Shown: positions 30,311 to 41,508, numbered from the stretch's first letter. The stretch is DNA of 64,000 nt from Azonexus hydrophilus (GCF_905120355.1 NZ_CAJHOB010000001.1:1-64000), one strand, 5' to 3'. Translations and numbers: made by a program. The notes: generated from the sequence alone by a model not told the origin.

Positions 30311-32593
30311 TTAAAAAGTAGTTCCCAGCTGGAACTGGAAGGTTTCTGCCTCGTCGCCCTTCTTCTTGTTCAAGGGCGTACCGATGCTGAATTTCAATGG
30401 GCCAACCGGCGACATCCAGGCAGCTGTCACACCCGCCGAATAACGCAGTTCGCCCGCGTCGAGTTTATCCTTCGCGGCATACACCTGACCAGCGTCGAAG
30501 AACACACCCAGCCGGGCGGTGTTCTCAAGCCCGGGCAAGGCCCACAACAACTCGGCGTTGCCGATGACTTTGCGGTTCCCCCCCAGACGATCTTCGCCTT
30601 CCAGGGTATTGATGGTCCCCAGGGTGCTCGATTTGTAACCGCGCACCGAGCCGATACCGCCGGCGTAGTAATTCTTGAAGAAGGGCAGCCCTTCGCTATT
30701 GCCATAACCGTCAGCGTAGCCCACCTCACCGGCCAGCATCAGGGTGAACCGCTTGCTCAGCGGGAAGTACTGCTGCACCTGGTAGCCAGCCCGGTAATAT
30801 TTCAGGTCACCGCCCGGCAGGGCAATTTCAAAACTGGCGCGCTGGTAGGTCCCCTTCGACGGGAAGAAGAAACTATTCTTCGAATCGCTGACCCAGGCTA
30901 GGGTCAGCGGGAAGGAGGTATTGGTCCGGCCAAATTCCTTGACGTACTTCTTGTAGTACGCCGGGCTTTCGTCGAAGGTATCGATCGAAGTCGAATCCGC
31001 TGCCAGACCAAACGAGAAGGATTCCGTCTCGCTGATCGGGAAGCCGAAACGGATGCCACCGCCAGTGGACGACGATTTGTAATCGGCAATATTGGTGGAA
31101 CTGGTATCTGTCGTCCGGTGATAAATGTCGAAGCCCTGGCTGACACCATCCGGCGTGAAATACGGATTGGTATAGGAAAGCGAATAAGTGCGGTAGGACT
31201 TGGCGGTATTGACCTGGATGGACACGTTGTTACCACTGCCCATGAAGTTGCTCTGCGAGATGCCACCGGAGAGGATGAGTTTGTCGGTACTCGAAGTACC
31301 CGCCCCCAGCATCAGGTTGCCGGTCGGTTTTTCGACCACATTCACATTCACATCAAGCTGGTCGCTGGTCCCTGCCACTGGCGGCGTATCGACCGTCACT
31401 TCGGAGAAGAAGCCGAGACGGTCGATGCGTTCGCGCGAATTCTGCATCTTCTCGGCGTCGTACCAAGCACTTTCCATCTGACGGATTTCACGCCGTACCA
31501 CTTCATCGCGGGTACGGGTATTACCGGTAACGTTGATGCGGCGGACGTACACCCGTTTGCCAGGATCGATGAAAATGGTGAAATCGACCAGACGTTTTTC
31601 CGAATTGATTTCCGGGGCGGCGTTGACGTTGGCAAAGGCATAACCTTCGGCGCCCAGGCGATCGGTAATGGCTTTGGTGGACTGATTGAGCTTCTCGCGC
31701 GAGAACACCTCGCCTGGACGCACGCTGACCAACTTGCGCAGATCAGCCTCGGGAATTGAGGTATCGCCGGCCAACTTGATCGAGGCCACGCGGAATCGCT
31801 CACCTTCCTTGATGTTGAGGGTGATGAAAACGTCGCGCTTGTCCGGCGAAATGGAAACCTGCGTCGACTCGACGTTGAATTCCAGGTAACCACGATCAAG
31901 GTAAAAGGATTTCAGCTTTTCCTGATCCGCCGCAAGTTTCTGCCGCGAATACTGGTCGTTCTTGGTATACCAGGTCAGCCAGCCCGGCGTCGTCAGATCG
32001 AACAGGCTGACCAGTTCCTTTTCCTTGAACGCCTTGGCGCCAACGATGTTGATCTGGCGGATCTTGGCCGCATCCCCTTCGACAATATTGAAGTTGATGC
32101 CGACCCGGTTGCGCTCCAGCGGGGTCACCGTCGTGGTGATCTGTGCCGCGTATTTGCCGCGCGAAAGATACTGGCGCTTGAGTTCCTGTTCGGCCTTGTC
32201 GAGCAACGAGCGGTCGAAGATGCGCCCGGTGGCAATCCCCACTTCCTTCAAGGCCTTGATGATGGCGTCTTTTTCGAATTCCTTGAGGCCCACGAAATTG
32301 ATCGAGGAAATCGCTGCGCGCTCTTCCACGATCACCACCATGACCTGGCCTTCAACGTCGATGCGTACGTCCTTGAAGAAGCCGGTGGCGAACAACCCCT
32401 TGATAGCCTGCGCGGCCTTGTCGTCATTCAGGGTATCGCCCACCTTGACGGGCAGATAGCTGAATACGGTACCGGCTTCCGTACGCTGAATACCTTCGAC
32501 CCGGATGTCTTTCACGACAAACGGCTCAAAAGCCGCTGCGGGCAAAGCAAACAAACCGGCGATCAGGACAGGCAGCAGGGTTTTTTTCATCAT
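30311..32593 (-). CDS. bamA: Outer-membrane assembly factor BamA
   Basis: A 760-aa central subunit of the BAM complex. Signal peptide (about 1-21, ALPAAAFEP), five POTRA domains to about residue 420 (first begins FVVKDIRVEGIQRTEAGTVF), and a 16-strand barrel with the conserved loop-6 motif in GGIGSVRGYKSS and a C-terminal aromatic (FQLGTTF). The start ATG at 32593 overlaps the rseP stop by four bases. Confidence 0.98.
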   Translation of the reverse strand: MMKKTLLPVLIAGLFALPAAAFEPFVVKDIRVEGIQRTEAGTVFSYLPVKVGDTLNDDKAAQAIKGLFATGFFKDVRIDVEGQVMVVIVEERAAISSINFVGLKEFEKDAIIKALKEVGIATGRIFDRSLLDKAEQELKRQYLSRGKYAAQITTTVTPLERNRVGINFNIVEGDAAKIRQINIVGAKAFKEKELVSLFDLTTPGWLTWYTKNDQYSRQKLAADQEKLKSFYLDRGYLEFNVESTQVSISPDKRDVFITLNIKEGERFRVASIKLAGDTSIPEADLRKLVSVRPGEVFSREKLNQSTKAITDRLGAEGYAFANVNAAPEINSEKRLVDFTIFIDPGKRVYVRRINVTGNTRTRDEVVRREIRQMESAWYDAEKMQNSRERIDRLGFFSEVTVDTPPVAGTSDQLDVNVNVVEKPTGNLMLGAGTSSTDKLILSGGISQSNFMGSGNNVSIQVNTAKSYRTYSLSYTNPYFTPDGVSQGFDIYHRTTDTSSTNIADYKSSSTGGGIRFGFPISETESFSFGLAADSTSIDTFDESPAYYKKYVKEFGRTNTSFPLTLAWVSDSKNSFFFPSKGTYQRASFEIALPGGDLKYYRAGYQVQQYFPLSKRFTLMLAGEVGYADGYGNSEGLPFFKNYYAGGIGSVRGYKSSTLGTINTLEGEDRLGGNRKVIGNAELLWALPGLENTARLGVFFDAGQVYAAKDKLDAGELRYSAGVTAAWMSPVGPLKFSIGTPLNKKKGDEAETFQFQLGTTF

Positions 32594-33960
32594 GAATCGC
32601 CAAACAGGCGAGTGAAATCGTTGAAAAGTGCAAAGGCCATCAATGCAAAAAGAATGGCCATGCCGATTTGCTGCGTCAAGGCCACAACCCGCAATGAGAG
32701 CGGTTTACCACGAATAACTTCGACGGCATGATACACCAAATGCCCCCCATCCAGCACCGGGATGGGCAACAGGTTGAGGACCCCCAGACTTATACTGATC
32801 AGGGCCATGAACTTGATGTAATAGTCCAGCCCTAGTCGCGCCGACTGGCCGGCATAATCAGCGATAGTCACCGGGCCCGAAAGGGTCTTCCAGGAGACCT
32901 CGCCAATCAGCATCTTGCCGATCATGGCCAGGGAAAACCAGGACTTCTCCCAAGTTTCACGCAAGGCTTTCTCGGCTGCGGCAAGAGGACCGTAACGAAC
33001 AAAACTGCGCAAAGCCCGCTCACCCTCCGGACTTTGCGCGACCGCGACGCCAATGCGACCAAAACGCAGGCCGCGTTCATAAACCTCTTCCGGCGTCACG
33101 GCCGCTACAAAATAGCGCCGCTGCCGCTCCATTTGCAGCTTCAACTGCTTACCCGGTGACTTGCGCACCACTTGCACGAACTGATACCAGTTGACCACGG
33201 CCTTGCCATCGACCGCCAACACCCGGTCCCCCGCCTGCAAACCCGCACGCGCGCCCGGTGTGTCAGCCGCAACTGTGCCAATCACTGCCGGCAGATCAGG
33301 GCCAATGAACTGCACCCCCAGCCGGGCCAGCACATCGCCTTCCCAGCCGTCATCATCCACCCGATCCAGTGCCAGGCGCCGCAAACTGCTTTCACCCCGG
33401 GCATTCACCACGTCCAGGGTCACTTCCTTCTTGTTCATGGCCTGATGCAGCAAAATCCAGCGCAGATCGCTCCAGCTGACCACCGGTTCGCCATCGATAC
33501 TGCGCACCTGCTCACCGGCCAGAATGCCTGCTTCCGCCGCCGGAGTATCAACGGGCGGATTGCCCAGGATCGGCAACAATTCGTCACTGCCGAGCATGAA
33601 CACACCCCAGTAAAGAAAAATCGCCAACAGGAAATTTGCCAGCGGTCCGGCAACGACGATCAAACTGCGCCGGCCTACCGACTGCCGGTTGAAGGCCCGC
33701 GCCACTTCGTGCTCATCAACCACGGCCTCGCGCTCATCGAGCATCTTGACGTAACCGCCGAGCGGAATCGCACTTACCGCCCACTCGGTCTGATCGACGC
33801 CATACCGGCGCTGCCACAGCACCGGGCCGAATCCAACTGAAAAGCGCAGGATTTTCACCCCGCACCAGCGCGCTACCAGAAAGTGCCCCAGCTCATGCAC
33901 GACCACCAGTATGCCCAAGGCAACGATGAATGCGGCTGCGTAAAAAAGGAACTGCCCCAT
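32590..33960 (-). CDS. rseP: Site-2 protease RseP
   Basis: A 456-aa inner-membrane zinc metalloprotease, cutting anti-sigma factors and signal peptides within the membrane. The zinc motif HELGH is in the first membrane helix (VVVHELGHFLVARWCGV), two PDZ domains occupy about 115-290, and the third metal ligand is in NLLPIPVLDGGHLVYH. The C-terminal helix ends ALFNDFTRLF. It lies two bases after dxr. Confidence 0.97.
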   Translation of the reverse strand: MGQFLFYAAAFIVALGILVVVHELGHFLVARWCGVKILRFSVGFGPVLWQRRYGVDQTEWAVSAIPLGGYVKMLDEREAVVDEHEVARAFNRQSVGRRSLIVVAGPLANFLLAIFLYWGVFMLGSDELLPILGNPPVDTPAAEAGILAGEQVRSIDGEPVVSWSDLRWILLHQAMNKKEVTLDVVNARGESSLRRLALDRVDDDGWEGDVLARLGVQFIGPDLPAVIGTVAADTPGARAGLQAGDRVLAVDGKAVVNWYQFVQVVRKSPGKQLKLQMERQRRYFVAAVTPEEVYERGLRFGRIGVAVAQSPEGERALRSFVRYGPLAAAEKALRETWEKSWFSLAMIGKMLIGEVSWKTLSGPVTIADYAGQSARLGLDYYIKFMALISISLGVLNLLPIPVLDGGHLVYHAVEVIRGKPLSLRVVALTQQIGMAILFALMAFALFNDFTRLFGDS

Positions 33961-33962
33961 AC

Positions 33963-35147
33963 TCAGCCTCGCTGTGCAATCAATGTCGCGGCCAGGCGCC
34001 TTGCTGCCGTATCGGCTGCCCGCACATCATCTAGGCTACCTTCCGGCGCCGCCGGCAAGGCAGCCAACACCCCCTCGTTGATGCGCGCGATATCGAGAAA
34101 GCCCAGCCGTCCTTCCAGAAAGGCAGCCACCGCCATTTCGTTGGCTGCGTTGAGAATGGCGGGGGCCGTCCCCCCCGCACACAGCACATCATAGGCCAGC
34201 TGCAGGCAACGGAAACGGGAAAAATCAGGGGGATAGAAATCGAGGCGACCAATGGCAAACAGATCAAGCGGCACCACGCCCGCAGCAATCCGCTCCGGCC
34301 ACGCCAGCGCATAGGCAATCGGTGTCCGCATGTCGGGGTTGCCCAGTTGCGCCAGCACGGAACCATCGGCGTACTGCACGGCAGAATGAATCACGCTCTG
34401 CGGATGCACTACGACCTGAATCATCTCCGGTGGCGCGGCAAACAACCAGTGCGCTTCGATGACCTCAAGCCCCTTGTTCATCATGGTCGCCGAGTCGACC
34501 GAAATCTTGCGCCCCATGACCCAATTGGGATGCGCACAGGCCTGTTCCGGTGTCACATTCTCGAGATCCGCCAACGGCGTCGCACGGAATGGCCCACCGG
34601 AAGCGGTCAGGAGAATCTTGTCCACGCCGCAGGCCGACAAGCCGGCGGAGAAATCGGCAGGCAGCGCCTGAAAAATGGCATTGTGCTCGCTGTCGACCGG
34701 CAACAGGCTGGCGCCGTGCTGGCGTACGGCATGCATGAATAACTCGCCGGCCATGACCAGCACTTCCTTGTTCGCCAGCAACACTTTCTTGCCTGCCTGT
34801 GCCGCCGCCAGGGTGGGTTCCAGACCGGCCGCGCCGACGATGGCCGCCATCACCGCATCGACTTCAGGCGCGGTGGAAATGGCGATTTGCGCGGCCTCTC
34901 CGTACAGGACTTCAGTCGACAAGCCCGCCGCGCGACACCGGGACGCCAATTCAGCGGCACTATCCGGCGCACCCAGCACGGCATAACGCGGCATGAATTC
35001 GCGGCATTGGGCAAACAACTTGTCCACCTGGCGCTGCGCACACAGCGCAAACACCTGATACCGCTCCGGATGACGACGAATCACATCGAGCGTGCTGCCG
35101 CCAATCGATCCGGTCGAACCAAGAACGGTAATCTGTTGTGGTTTCAT
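33963..35147 (-). CDS. dxr: 1-deoxy-D-xylulose-5-phosphate reductoisomerase
   Basis: Second enzyme of the MEP isoprenoid pathway, 394 aa. NADPH-binding loop [16 protein letters not shown] at the start, [13 protein letters not shown], the metal and substrate motifs [13 protein letters not shown] and LTASGGPFR, and [25 protein letters not shown]. Its products feed undecaprenyl phosphate synthesis through uppS two genes upstream. Start overlaps the cdsA stop by four bases. Confidence 0.98.
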   Translation of the reverse strand: MKPQQITVLGSTGSIGGSTLDVIRRHPERYQVFALCAQRQVDKLFAQCREFMPRYAVLGAPDSAAELASRCRAAGLSTEVLYGEAAQIAISTAPEVDAVMAAIVGAAGLEPTLAAAQAGKKVLLANKEVLVMAGELFMHAVRQHGASLLPVDSEHNAIFQALPADFSAGLSACGVDKILLTASGGPFRATPLADLENVTPEQACAHPNWVMGRKISVDSATMMNKGLEVIEAHWLFAAPPEMIQVVVHPQSVIHSAVQYADGSVLAQLGNPDMRTPIAYALAWPERIAAGVVPLDLFAIGRLDFYPPDFSRFRCLQLAYDVLCAGGTAPAILNAANEMAVAAFLEGRLGFLDIARINEGVLAALPAAPEGSLDDVRAADTAARRLAATLIAQRG

Positions 35148-35974
35148 GCGTGGTGGAGAAAGGCGAGCCAGGCCAGTGCCGCCAACGGTAGCGTCGAGGT
35201 CAGGCTGTCGATACGATCGAGCACCCCTCCGTGCCCGGGCAGGATGTTGCTGCTGTCCTTGATCCCTGCTTTACGCTTGAGCAGGGATTCGAACAAATCA
35301 CCGATGATGCTGACCGCTGTTGCCAGCACCAGCGCCAGCATCCAGGCGGTGAGTGGCACTTTGCCAGCAAGCAGGAAATGGCCGATCACCAAGCCGTAGA
35401 GCATGACACCGATAAACGCACCGAGCGCGCCTTCCTGCGTCTTCCCCGGACTGATGCTGGGCGCCAGCTTGTTCCTGCCAAATTTCCGGCCAGCAAAATA
35501 GGCCGCGATATCCGCCATCCACACCAATGCCATCACTGCCAGCAAAACTCCCGGATGCACGGCGCGCAGCTGCACCAGCGCCAGCCAGGTCGGCAACAAC
35601 ACGACCGCCCCGACCAGGAGACCGGCCAGGCTGGAAAGACGCCACTGACGATTGAGCCAGAGCGGGATGAGAAATATCCAGAAGACAACCGAAAGGGTGT
35701 AGAGCGCAACCACCCACGGCGCAGCGGGCGCAAAAGTACCGATACCCAGCGCGGCAGGAGCGACTTGCGCCAAACCGACGCAAATCAGCGCGGTTACCCC
35801 GCCCAACAGGCGACGTGCGCCCTGCTGCCAACCCAGCAGCGCGCCCCACTCCCAAGCCGCCACACCAATCACGGCCGCCGTCAGCAGGGCCCAAGCTGAT
35901 TGTGGCAGCCAGAACAGACTGGGCAGCAGCACCCCAACCAGTACAAGGGCAGTGATGACCCGGGTCTTAAGCAT
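35144..35974 (-). CDS. cdsA: Phosphatidate cytidylyltransferase
   Basis: A 276-aa integral membrane enzyme making CDP-diacylglycerol. Several hydrophobic helices are followed by the CdsA signature at the C-terminus: [21 protein letters not shown] and [14 protein letters not shown], with the metal-binding Asp and Lys. [15 protein letters not shown] lies before it. Overlaps uppS by eight bases. Confidence 0.96.
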   Translation of the reverse strand: MLKTRVITALVLVGVLLPSLFWLPQSAWALLTAAVIGVAAWEWGALLGWQQGARRLLGGVTALICVGLAQVAPAALGIGTFAPAAPWVVALYTLSVVFWIFLIPLWLNRQWRLSSLAGLLVGAVVLLPTWLALVQLRAVHPGVLLAVMALVWMADIAAYFAGRKFGRNKLAPSISPGKTQEGALGAFIGVMLYGLVIGHFLLAGKVPLTAWMLALVLATAVSIIGDLFESLLKRKAGIKDSSNILPGHGGVLDRIDSLTSTLPLAALAWLAFLHHA

Positions 35975-36731
35975 GTGACGAAGGTTCCTTCAACTGTTCG
36001 CTGGTGCGCCCGAAACGGCGCTCGCGTTGCTGGTAGGACGCGATGGCACGGTCAAATTCGACGCGGTCGAATTCCGGCCACAGGGTCGGCGTGAAATAAA
36101 ACTCGGTATAGGCCATCTGCCACAGCAGGAAATTACTGACCCGCATCTCACCGCCGGTGCGGATGTACAAATCCGGTTCCGGCGCGAAGGCCATGGACAG
36201 ATAGGGTTCGAGATCGGCTTCCGTCCATTGTCCAATCTTCTCCGGCTCTGCCACCGCCAGACGGTTCGCTGCCTGCAGGATGTCCCAGCGGCCACCATAA
36301 TTGGCTGCAATGCTCAGATGCAGGGCGGTATTTGTTGCCGTCGCTTCTTCCGCCTGCCGGATCAAAGTCTGCAGCCGTGGCTCGAAACGCGACAGATCGC
36401 CGATCACCCGCAGGCGCACGCCATGACGCTGCAGGCGCTCGACCTCCTGCTCCAGCGCCTTGACAAACAGCTGCATGAGCAGACTGACCTCTTCCAGCGG
36501 CCGCCGCCAGTTCTCCGAGGAGAAAGCAAACAGGGTGAGGTAACCGACTCCGCGTTCCAGGCACGCACGCACCAGCTCGCGCACCAGTTCGACGCCTTTG
36601 ACATGTCCTGCCACGCGGGGGAGGAAACGTTTCTTTGCCCAACGCCCATTGCCGTCCATGATGACCGCAATGTGCCCGGGAACCTCTGGCGCGGACGGAA
36701 TTTCCCGCGTCGAACTGGAAAAAATCCCCAT
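35967..36731 (-). CDS. uppS: Undecaprenyl diphosphate synthase
   Basis: A 254-aa cis-prenyltransferase building the C55 lipid carrier for peptidoglycan and O-antigen. Conserved motif [13 protein letters not shown] with the catalytic Asp, [26 protein letters not shown], and the C-terminal [24 protein letters not shown]. It follows frr by 12 bases. Confidence 0.97.
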   Translation of the reverse strand: MGIFSSSTREIPSAPEVPGHIAVIMDGNGRWAKKRFLPRVAGHVKGVELVRELVRACLERGVGYLTLFAFSSENWRRPLEEVSLLMQLFVKALEQEVERLQRHGVRLRVIGDLSRFEPRLQTLIRQAEEATATNTALHLSIAANYGGRWDILQAANRLAVAEPEKIGQWTEADLEPYLSMAFAPEPDLYIRTGGEMRVSNFLLWQMAYTEFYFTPTLWPEFDRVEFDRAIASYQQRERRFGRTSEQLKEPSSHA

Positions 36732-36743
36732 GCAGGGCGTCGA

Positions 36744-37301
36744 TCAGATCTGCATCAGCTCGGCCTCTTTGGCGGCGAGCATTTTGTCTACTTCTGCGAT
36801 GTTCTTGTCGGTGAGCTTCTGGATCTCATCCTGGGCACGACGCTCGTCGTCTTCCGAAATCTCGCTCTTCTTGACGGCATCCTTCAGGTGCGTATTGGCA
36901 TCGCGGCGCAAGTTGCGGATCGCCACCTTGGCCCCTTCGCCTTCATTCTTCACTACCTTGATCATTTCCTTGCGCCGTTCTTCGGTCAGCGCCGGCATCG
37001 GCACCCGGATCAGGTCACCCTGCGTCGCCGGATTGAGGCCCAGATCGGAGTCGCGGATGGCGCGCTCAACCTTCTGCACCATGTTCTTTTCCCACGGCTG
37101 TACACCCAGGGTACGGGCATCGACCAGAGTGATGTTGGCGACCTGATTCACCGGCATCATCGAGCCGTAGTAATCGACCTGGACGTGGTCGAGCAAACCG
37201 GCATGGGCACGCCCGGTACGAATCTTGAGGAGGTCGGCTTTCAGCGCCTCCAGGGTTTTGAGCATTTTTGCTTCGGCGGTTTTCTTGAGTTCGGCAATCA
37301 T
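36744..37301 (-). CDS. frr: Ribosome recycling factor
   Basis: A 185-aa tRNA-shaped protein that splits post-termination ribosomes with EF-G. I start at the ATG at 37301, with GAGGAA just upstream; this gives exactly the E. coli length. Family blocks: [47 protein letters not shown], and [12 protein letters not shown]. Lies nine bases after pyrH. Confidence 0.97.
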   Translation of the reverse strand: MIAELKKTAEAKMLKTLEALKADLLKIRTGRAHAGLLDHVQVDYYGSMMPVNQVANITLVDARTLGVQPWEKNMVQKVERAIRDSDLGLNPATQGDLIRVPMPALTEERRKEMIKVVKNEGEGAKVAIRNLRRDANTHLKDAVKKSEISEDDERRAQDEIQKLTDKNIAEVDKMLAAKEAELMQI

Positions 37302-37310
37302 CACTTTTCC

Positions 37311-38033
37311 TCAGCAATAAACCAGCGTGCCTTCATTTTCACCGCATACGACGCGCTTCAAGGCACCCGGCTTGAAAATGGAGAACACGTTGATCGGTAA
37401 TTTCTGGTCGCGGCACAGTGCAAAAGCAGTGGCATCCATGACCGCGAGATTCTGCGCGATGGCTTCGTTGAAGCTGATCTGGTCATAGCGCGTGGCGCCA
37501 GGATCCTTCTTCGGATCGGCCGTATAAATCCCGTCCACCTTGGTCGCCTTCAAAACGATGTCGGCGCCGATTTCGGAACCGCGCAGGGCGGCTGCGGTAT
37601 CGGTGGTAAAGAAAGGATTGCCGGTGCCTGCACCGAACACCACCACCTTGCCTTCTTCCAGATAGCGAATGGCCTTGCCGCGAATGTAAGGCTCGACCAC
37701 CTGCTCGACATTCAGGGCCGATTGCACACGCGAATCGAGCCCGATGCGACGCATGTTGTCGGAGAGCGCCATGGCATTCATCACCGTGGCCAGCATCCCC
37801 ATGTAATCTGCAGTGGCGCGATCCATCCCGGTCGCCGTACCGGCCATGCCGCGAAAGATGTTGCCACCGCCGATCACGACGCCAATTTCCACCCCGAGTT
37901 CTGCCACCGCCTTCACTTCCTGGCAAATGTCGGTGATCACCTGCGGGTTGATCCCGTAGGCATCGTTACCCATCAGGGCTTCACCGGACAATTTGAGCAG
38001 GATGCGTTTGTACTTGGAGACAGCGGCAGTCAT
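37311..38033 (-). CDS. pyrH: UMP kinase
   Basis: A 240-aa hexameric amino-acid-kinase-fold enzyme converting UMP to UDP. I start at the ATG at 38033 ([21 protein letters not shown]), with AAGGA seven bases upstream; a longer frame begins in the tsf-pyrH gap. Motifs: [46 protein letters not shown] and [12 protein letters not shown]. Confidence 0.97.
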   Translation of the reverse strand: MTAAVSKYKRILLKLSGEALMGNDAYGINPQVITDICQEVKAVAELGVEIGVVIGGGNIFRGMAGTATGMDRATADYMGMLATVMNAMALSDNMRRIGLDSRVQSALNVEQVVEPYIRGKAIRYLEEGKVVVFGAGTGNPFFTTDTAAALRGSEIGADIVLKATKVDGIYTADPKKDPGATRYDQISFNEAIAQNLAVMDATAFALCRDQKLPINVFSIFKPGALKRVVCGENEGTLVYC

Positions 38034-38061
38034 CGGGGCTTCCTTGGCGATATGTTTCAGC

Positions 38062-38958
38062 TTACTTGTTGGCAGCCGCAGCGGCCTGGGCAGCGACTTC
38101 AGCGGCGAAATCGTCAACCTTCTTCTCGATGCCTTCGCCGACCAGGAACAGCTCGAAGCCGGCGACGCTGGCGCCCTTCTGCTTCAGCAGCTGCTCGATG
38201 GTCTGCTTGCCGTCTTCCGCCTTGACGAACACCTGGCCAAGCAGGGTCACATCCTTCAGATATTTCTGCACGGTGCCTTCGGCAATCTTGTCCAGCATCG
38301 CTTCCGGCTTGCCGGCTTCGCGTGCCTTCTCGATCGCCACACGGCGCTCGGCGTCGAGCAGTTCGGCCGGCACACCGGAAGCATCCAGCGAGCGCGGCTT
38401 GGACGCAGCGATGTGCATGGCGATGTCGCGACCCAGCTGATCGTCACCGCCGACCAGGTCAACCAGCACACCCACCTTGGCGCCACCGTGAATGTAGGAC
38501 AGCAGCTTGCCTTGCGCCGTGCGGCGCACGAAACGGCGGATGCTCATGTTCTCGCCGATCTTGCCCACCAGCGCAGCGCGGGTGGATTCGACCGTACCCT
38601 CGCCCATCGGCAGCGCCGACAGAGCCGCCACGTCGGCCGGATTCTTGTCGGCCACCAAAGCGGCACAACCGTTGGCCAGCGCAATGAACTCGTCGTTCTT
38701 GGCCACGAAATCGGTTTCGGAATTGACTTCGATGATGGCGCCGGTCTTGCCGTCTGCCGAAATACTGATCGCCACGATGCCTTCCGCTGCGATGCGCGCT
38801 GCCGCCTTGCTGGCCTTGTTACCCAGCTTGACGCGCAGAATTTCTTCTGCCTTGGCCATGTCGCCATCGGCTTCGGTCAGAGCTTTCTTGCATTCCATCA
38901 TCGGCGCGTCGGTCTTGCCGCGCAGTTCAGCCACCATGCTTGCGGTAATTGCCGCCAT
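38062..38958 (-). CDS. tsf: Elongation factor Ts
   Basis: A 298-aa guanine nucleotide exchange factor for EF-Tu. The N-terminal UBA-like domain reads [24 protein letters not shown], followed by the core with the exchange motif ([12 protein letters not shown]) and the second EF-Tu-binding half. AGGAG lies eight bases before the ATG. A strong hairpin separates it from rpsB. Confidence 0.98.
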   Translation of the reverse strand: MAAITASMVAELRGKTDAPMMECKKALTEADGDMAKAEEILRVKLGNKASKAAARIAAEGIVAISISADGKTGAIIEVNSETDFVAKNDEFIALANGCAALVADKNPADVAALSALPMGEGTVESTRAALVGKIGENMSIRRFVRRTAQGKLLSYIHGGAKVGVLVDLVGGDDQLGRDIAMHIAASKPRSLDASGVPAELLDAERRVAIEKAREAGKPEAMLDKIAEGTVQKYLKDVTLLGQVFVKAEDGKQTIEQLLKQKGASVAGFELFLVGEGIEKKVDDFAAEVAAQAAAAANK

Positions 38959-38982
38959 ATTGTTTCTCCTGTGCTGATAAAG

Positions 38983-39007
38983 CAGGCGGAGCCTGTTGCT
39001 CCGCCTG
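38983..39007 (-). terminator. Hairpin between rpsB and tsf
   Basis: A perfect 10-base stem, CAGGCGGAGC with GCTCCGCCTG, and five-base loop. On the minus strand it is followed by GCTTTATC, too poor in T for a full terminator. It may act as a partial attenuator or RNA-stabilising element adjusting the S2:EF-Ts ratio. Confidence 0.5.
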
Positions 39008-39020
39008 ACTGTTGCCTGAA

Positions 39021-39764
39021 TTACTCGGCTGCTTCTTCGACTTCGACGAATTCGTCGTCACCGGCAGCGACGATTTCCTGCACGGCCAGGGTGCGGCCCT
39101 CCAGGATGGCGTCGGCGACGCCACGGGCGTAGAGCTGAATCGCGCGCGACGAGTCATCGTTACCCGGAATCACGTAATCGATGCCTTCCGGCGAGTGATT
39201 GGTATCAACCACGCCGATCACCGGAATCCCCAGCTTGGTGGCTTCGGTGATGGCAATCTTGTGGTAACCGACGTCGATCACGAAAATCGCGTCCGGCAGG
39301 CCGCCCATATCCTTGATGCCGCCGATGGATTTTTGCAGCTTTTCCAGTTCGCGACGGAAGGTCAGCGCTTCCTTCTTCGACATTTTTTCCAGGTCACCGG
39401 CTTCTACCGCCAGCTCCATGTCCTTCAGGCGCTTGATCGAAGTCTTGACCGTCTTGAAGTTGGTCAGCATGCCGCCCAGCCAGCGCTGATCGACAAAGGA
39501 AGCACCCGCACGCTGCGCTTCTTCAGCGACGATTTCGCGCGCCTGGCGCTTGGTACCAACGAAGAGAATGTTGCCGCGATTACCTGCCAGCTTCTTCACG
39601 AAAGCCATGGCTTCGTTGTACTTGGCCAGCGTCTTTTCGAGGTTGACGATGTGAATCTTGTTGCGTGCACCGAAGATATAGGGGGCCATCTTCGGGGACC
39701 AGAAACGGGTCTGGTGACCAAAGTGGACACCAGCTTCCAGCATATCGCGCATGGTTACGGACAT
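39021..39764 (-). CDS. rpsB: 30S ribosomal protein S2
   Basis: A 247-aa ribosomal protein of the 30S body. Standard N-terminus [22 protein letters not shown]-like [50 protein letters not shown] and [10 protein letters not shown]. Strong AAAGGAG upstream. First gene of the translation-envelope cluster, with its own promoter. Confidence 0.98.
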   Translation of the reverse strand: MSVTMRDMLEAGVHFGHQTRFWSPKMAPYIFGARNKIHIVNLEKTLAKYNEAMAFVKKLAGNRGNILFVGTKRQAREIVAEEAQRAGASFVDQRWLGGMLTNFKTVKTSIKRLKDMELAVEAGDLEKMSKKEALTFRRELEKLQKSIGGIKDMGGLPDAIFVIDVGYHKIAITEATKLGIPVIGVVDTNHSPEGIDYVIPGNDDSSRAIQLYARGVADAILEGRTLAVQEIVAAGDDEFVEVEEAAE

Positions 39765-39771
39765 TCTAAAA

Positions 39772-39841
39772 CTCCTTTAAGGGTTGACCGCCACCCGCCG
39801 CAAACGCCCGTCTTCTTTGAGTTTTGACGGACACCCTTAAA
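39772..39841 (-). promoter_or_regulatory. Structured rpsB leader, candidate S2 autoregulation site
   Basis: In the rpsB leader, TTTAAGGGT (39833-39841 on the minus strand) can pair with ACCCTTAAA (39776-39784). The second arm overlaps the first bases of the Shine-Dalgarno AAAGGAG (39772-39778). A second 9-base hairpin (GACAGCCGG/CCGGCTGTC, 39861-39883) lies upstream. S2 is known to repress its own leader in E. coli; whether this structure serves that here is inference. Confidence 0.45.
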
Positions 39842-39922
39842 CAGCGGAGGCATGGAATTTGACAGCCGGCAATACCGGCTGTCGTTTTAGCCGACCAGAT
39901 TTTGGCCGAGAAAAACCGGCGG

Positions 39923-39931
39923 ATTATAGCA
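39923..39931 (-). promoter_or_regulatory. Extended -10 promoter of rpsB
   Basis: TGCTATAAT on the minus strand is a perfect extended -10. The -35 region is a poor match, which extended -10 promoters tolerate. Transcription would start near 39916, leaving a leader of about 150 bases before rpsB. Confidence 0.65.
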
Positions 39932-40010
39932 AAAAAACCAAGAGAAACGAGAGCCCAAACCGAATTTCATGAATCAGTCAAACAGTGCCCCCCGCTTCCG
40001 ACCGGACGAC

Positions 40011-40781
40011 TTATACCGTCCCCTCCGCAACCGAGCAGGCATCATTGCACCCAACGGTCTCCTCGATGATGCTGCGCACCCGCCCCATGGCTTCATGCAG
40101 CACCTGCTCCAGGCTTTCGAAATGAATACCTGCACTGCTGCTGCCGCGACCGGCGGCATGATTGGCGACGAGGTTGATGGCCGCGTAAGGAATCTCCATT
40201 TCGCGAGCCAGTACGGCTTCCGGCATGCCGGTCATACCGACGACGTCAGCGCCATCGCGCTGGTAGCGGTTGATCTCCGCCGCTGTTTCCAGGCGCGGAC
40301 CTTGCGTCGCGGCATAGACGCCCCCCACATGCACGGGAATATCGAGATTTTTTGCTGCCGCAACGATGCGCTGCGACAACGCCGCATCGTAGGGCATGGT
40401 GAAATCGACATGGCGCACCGGCGTGCCCGGGCCGTCGAAAAAGGTCGCCTTGCGCCCCCAGGTGTAGTCCAGGATCTGATCGGGAACGATCAGGTCGCCC
40501 GGATCGAGATCGGGACGGATGCTGCCCACCGAGGCCACCGAAATGATGCCGCTGACGCCCGCCTGCTGCAGCGCCCAGATGTTGGCGCGATAATTGACGG
40601 CGTGCGGCGCAATGGTATGGCCATAGCCATGGCGCGGCAGGAATACCGCCGCGTGGCCGCAGATCTGGCCAAACACAAGGGCGCCGGAAGGTTCTCCGAA
40701 GGGTGTACGCACCACTTCACGGTGCGATACGTCGAGATTGGACAGCGTGGTCAGGCCGCTGCCGCCGATGATTGCGAGCAT
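40011..40781 (-). CDS. S-methyl-5'-thioinosine phosphorylase (MTAP/PNP family)
   Basis: A 256-aa nucleoside phosphorylase. Phosphate-binding GGSGL at the start and RHGYGHTIAPHAVNYRANI follow the MTAP fold. The base-binding loop reads VGMTGMPEAVLARE, the MTIP type found in Pseudomonas PA3004, rather than the MTTVPE of adenosine-specific MTAP, suggesting methylthioinosine as substrate. It would release hypoxanthine, the substrate of Hpt encoded two genes upstream in the same operon. The specificity call rests on one short motif. Confidence 0.87.
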   Translation of the reverse strand: MLAIIGGSGLTTLSNLDVSHREVVRTPFGEPSGALVFGQICGHAAVFLPRHGYGHTIAPHAVNYRANIWALQQAGVSGIISVASVGSIRPDLDPGDLIVPDQILDYTWGRKATFFDGPGTPVRHVDFTMPYDAALSQRIVAAAKNLDIPVHVGGVYAATQGPRLETAAEINRYQRDGADVVGMTGMPEAVLAREMEIPYAAINLVANHAAGRGSSSAGIHFESLEQVLHEAMGRVRSIIEETVGCNDACSVAEGTV

Positions 40782-40801
40782 GAAAACAACTCCGCTTGAT
40801 C

Positions 40802-41508
40802 TTAGGGGGTTATACGTTCTGCCAGCAAGGATGCCAGCACAGGAACACTGCCCGGGGGCAGCATGGTTTTACGGGTTTCCGGCACAACCGCAGCCGCCAG
40901 CTTGCGATAGAGCGCCAGGCTGGCACGGGTGGCGAATGGCAGGTCCGCCAAGGTTTTTTCCTGATGGTAACGGGCCAGCACGCTGCGCCCGGTTTCCTTC
41001 GCCTGCCAGTGCAACACCGTACGATCGACAAAATGCAACTGCTGCACGCTGAGCAGACGTGCAGCAAGTTCGGCAACGGCCCGGTGCACCTTTTCCCGGT
41101 AAGCCACCACGGCCCGCCCGGTCGCCTCAGGCTGCGCGCCAATCACAGCACTGGGGGCACCCATCAACCAGCACACCACGACCGCAGGGGAAAAATCCAC
41201 AATCGCAGCTTCGACTGTCGCCGACAAAGCGCACACATCACCATTCAGGAAAAGCGCCGACGGCACCAGCGCCTGTGCCTGCGCGCTGCACTCCGGCAGA
41301 CTTTCCAGCACCAGGACATCCTTGCCCGCCGCAACCAGGGCGGCAGTGGCAAAACCAGGGCCACAGCCGATTTCCAGCACGCGCTGCCCCCTGACTTGCG
41401 CCGCCATCCAGGCGTAATCGCCCTGCCGGGCGTAGCGTGCCCCTTCTTCCTGCCAGTAGCCAAGAAACTCCTGCAGCGAGCCGCGCAAATCTCCGGCGGC
41501 CGCTTCGC

